7,227 nucleotides of DNA from an uncultured Methylococcaceae bacterium. Lineage in GTDB: Bacteria; Pseudomonadota; Gammaproteobacteria; Methylococcales; Methylococcaceae. This document shows, one piece after another, positions 7,045-7,227 of the stretch (the first letter of the stretch is position 1; the number at the start of each line of letters is the position of its first letter). The stretch lies in contig CAIVXW010000277.1 of assembly GCA_903910005.1 (NCBI GenBank), positions 1 to 7,227 of the forward strand, given 5' to 3'. The position numbers were made by a program, and so were the translations under genes. The notes under the pieces were generated by a model. The model was not told the DNA's origin, did no database searches, and saw nothing but the letters and a program-made list of their open reading frames with translations.

Positions 7045-7074
7045 GCCACGAAAGGCACGAAATTTTACGAAAAC
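7045..7074. repeat. ACGAAA short repeat cluster
   Basis: ACGAAA occurs three times in 25 bases, at 7048-7053, 7057-7062 and 7067-7072 (spacing 9 then 10), within GCCACGAAAGGCACGAAA and the bases that follow. I recall similar intergenic strings (CCACGAAAGRCACGAAA) scattered through many environmental proteobacterial genomes, so it may be one copy of a dispersed element. The copy count in this genome cannot be judged from one window. Confidence 0.5.
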
Positions 7075-7160
7075 CCGGTAACTACTCAGCCCCCCCTCGC
7101 AAAACTGTGCCTGCTGTGGTCGTCAGTTCAGTGCCGACGAGGCACACGACATCCTTCAGC

Positions 7161-7203
7161 GTAAGAAAATGTAAGAATTTTGTCCCTCAATGTCTGCTAC
7201 AAA
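7161..7203 (+). promoter_or_regulatory. Direct-repeat operator and extended -10 element before the next gene
   Basis: GTAAGAAAAT (7161-7170) is followed at once by GTAAGAATTT (7171-7180), a two-unit direct repeat with a 10-base period. OmpR/PhoB-family response regulators bind sites of this kind as tandem dimers. TGCTACAAA (7195-7203) resembles an extended -10 element (TG, one base, then TACAAA, 4 of 6 to consensus). The second repeat lies where a -35 box would be, as in promoters activated by such regulators. The gene it would serve is beyond the window, and the regulator is unknown. Confidence 0.35.
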
Positions 7204-7227
7204 GTGGCATCCGCCATTGCATAACCC

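Overview
The window is about 60% G+C by eye and gene-dense, with every supported gene on the + strand. The content points to a gammaproteobacterium, possibly one of the sulfur- or methane-oxidising lineages. The evidence is a full-length YheS-type ABC-F ATPase and a suf cluster that uses SufU. The genus cannot be fixed from this sequence.

Layout. Positions 1-120 hold a telomere-like, C-rich heptamer tract (CCCCCAA with CCCCTAA variants), which runs to within 20 bases of the first start codon. A small two-helix membrane protein with a YcxB-like domain follows (140-661). Next is yheS (676-2568), which aligns without gaps to full-length YheS but carries a single in-frame TAG at codon 99. A small, unnamed, polytopic membrane protein (2591-3094) follows 22 bases later. 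After a 175-base intergenic region come four iron-sulfur cluster assembly genes in a tightly overlapping run: sufC (3270-4031), sufD (4028-5323), sufS (5320-6561) and sufU (6561-7016). The last 211 bases hold no gene. They contain a possible terminator, a short ACGAAA repeat cluster, and a 10-base direct repeat in front of an extended -10-like sequence that may be the promoter of the next gene.

How the genes work together. SufS removes sulfur from cysteine and SufU accepts it. SufC and SufD are two of the three components of the SufBCD scaffold on which clusters are built. The third, SufB, normally encoded directly before sufC, is absent here, so it must lie elsewhere or be missing. The first three genes are close together and may be co-transcribed, but they have no obvious link to Fe-S assembly.

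I did not find a convincing undescribed system. The best leads are the lone amber codon in an otherwise intact yheS, the suf cluster without sufB, a SufD that seems to have lost a histidine-rich motif, and the heptamer tract. All seven complete frames end in TGA or TAA, never TAG, which matters for interpreting the amber codon.
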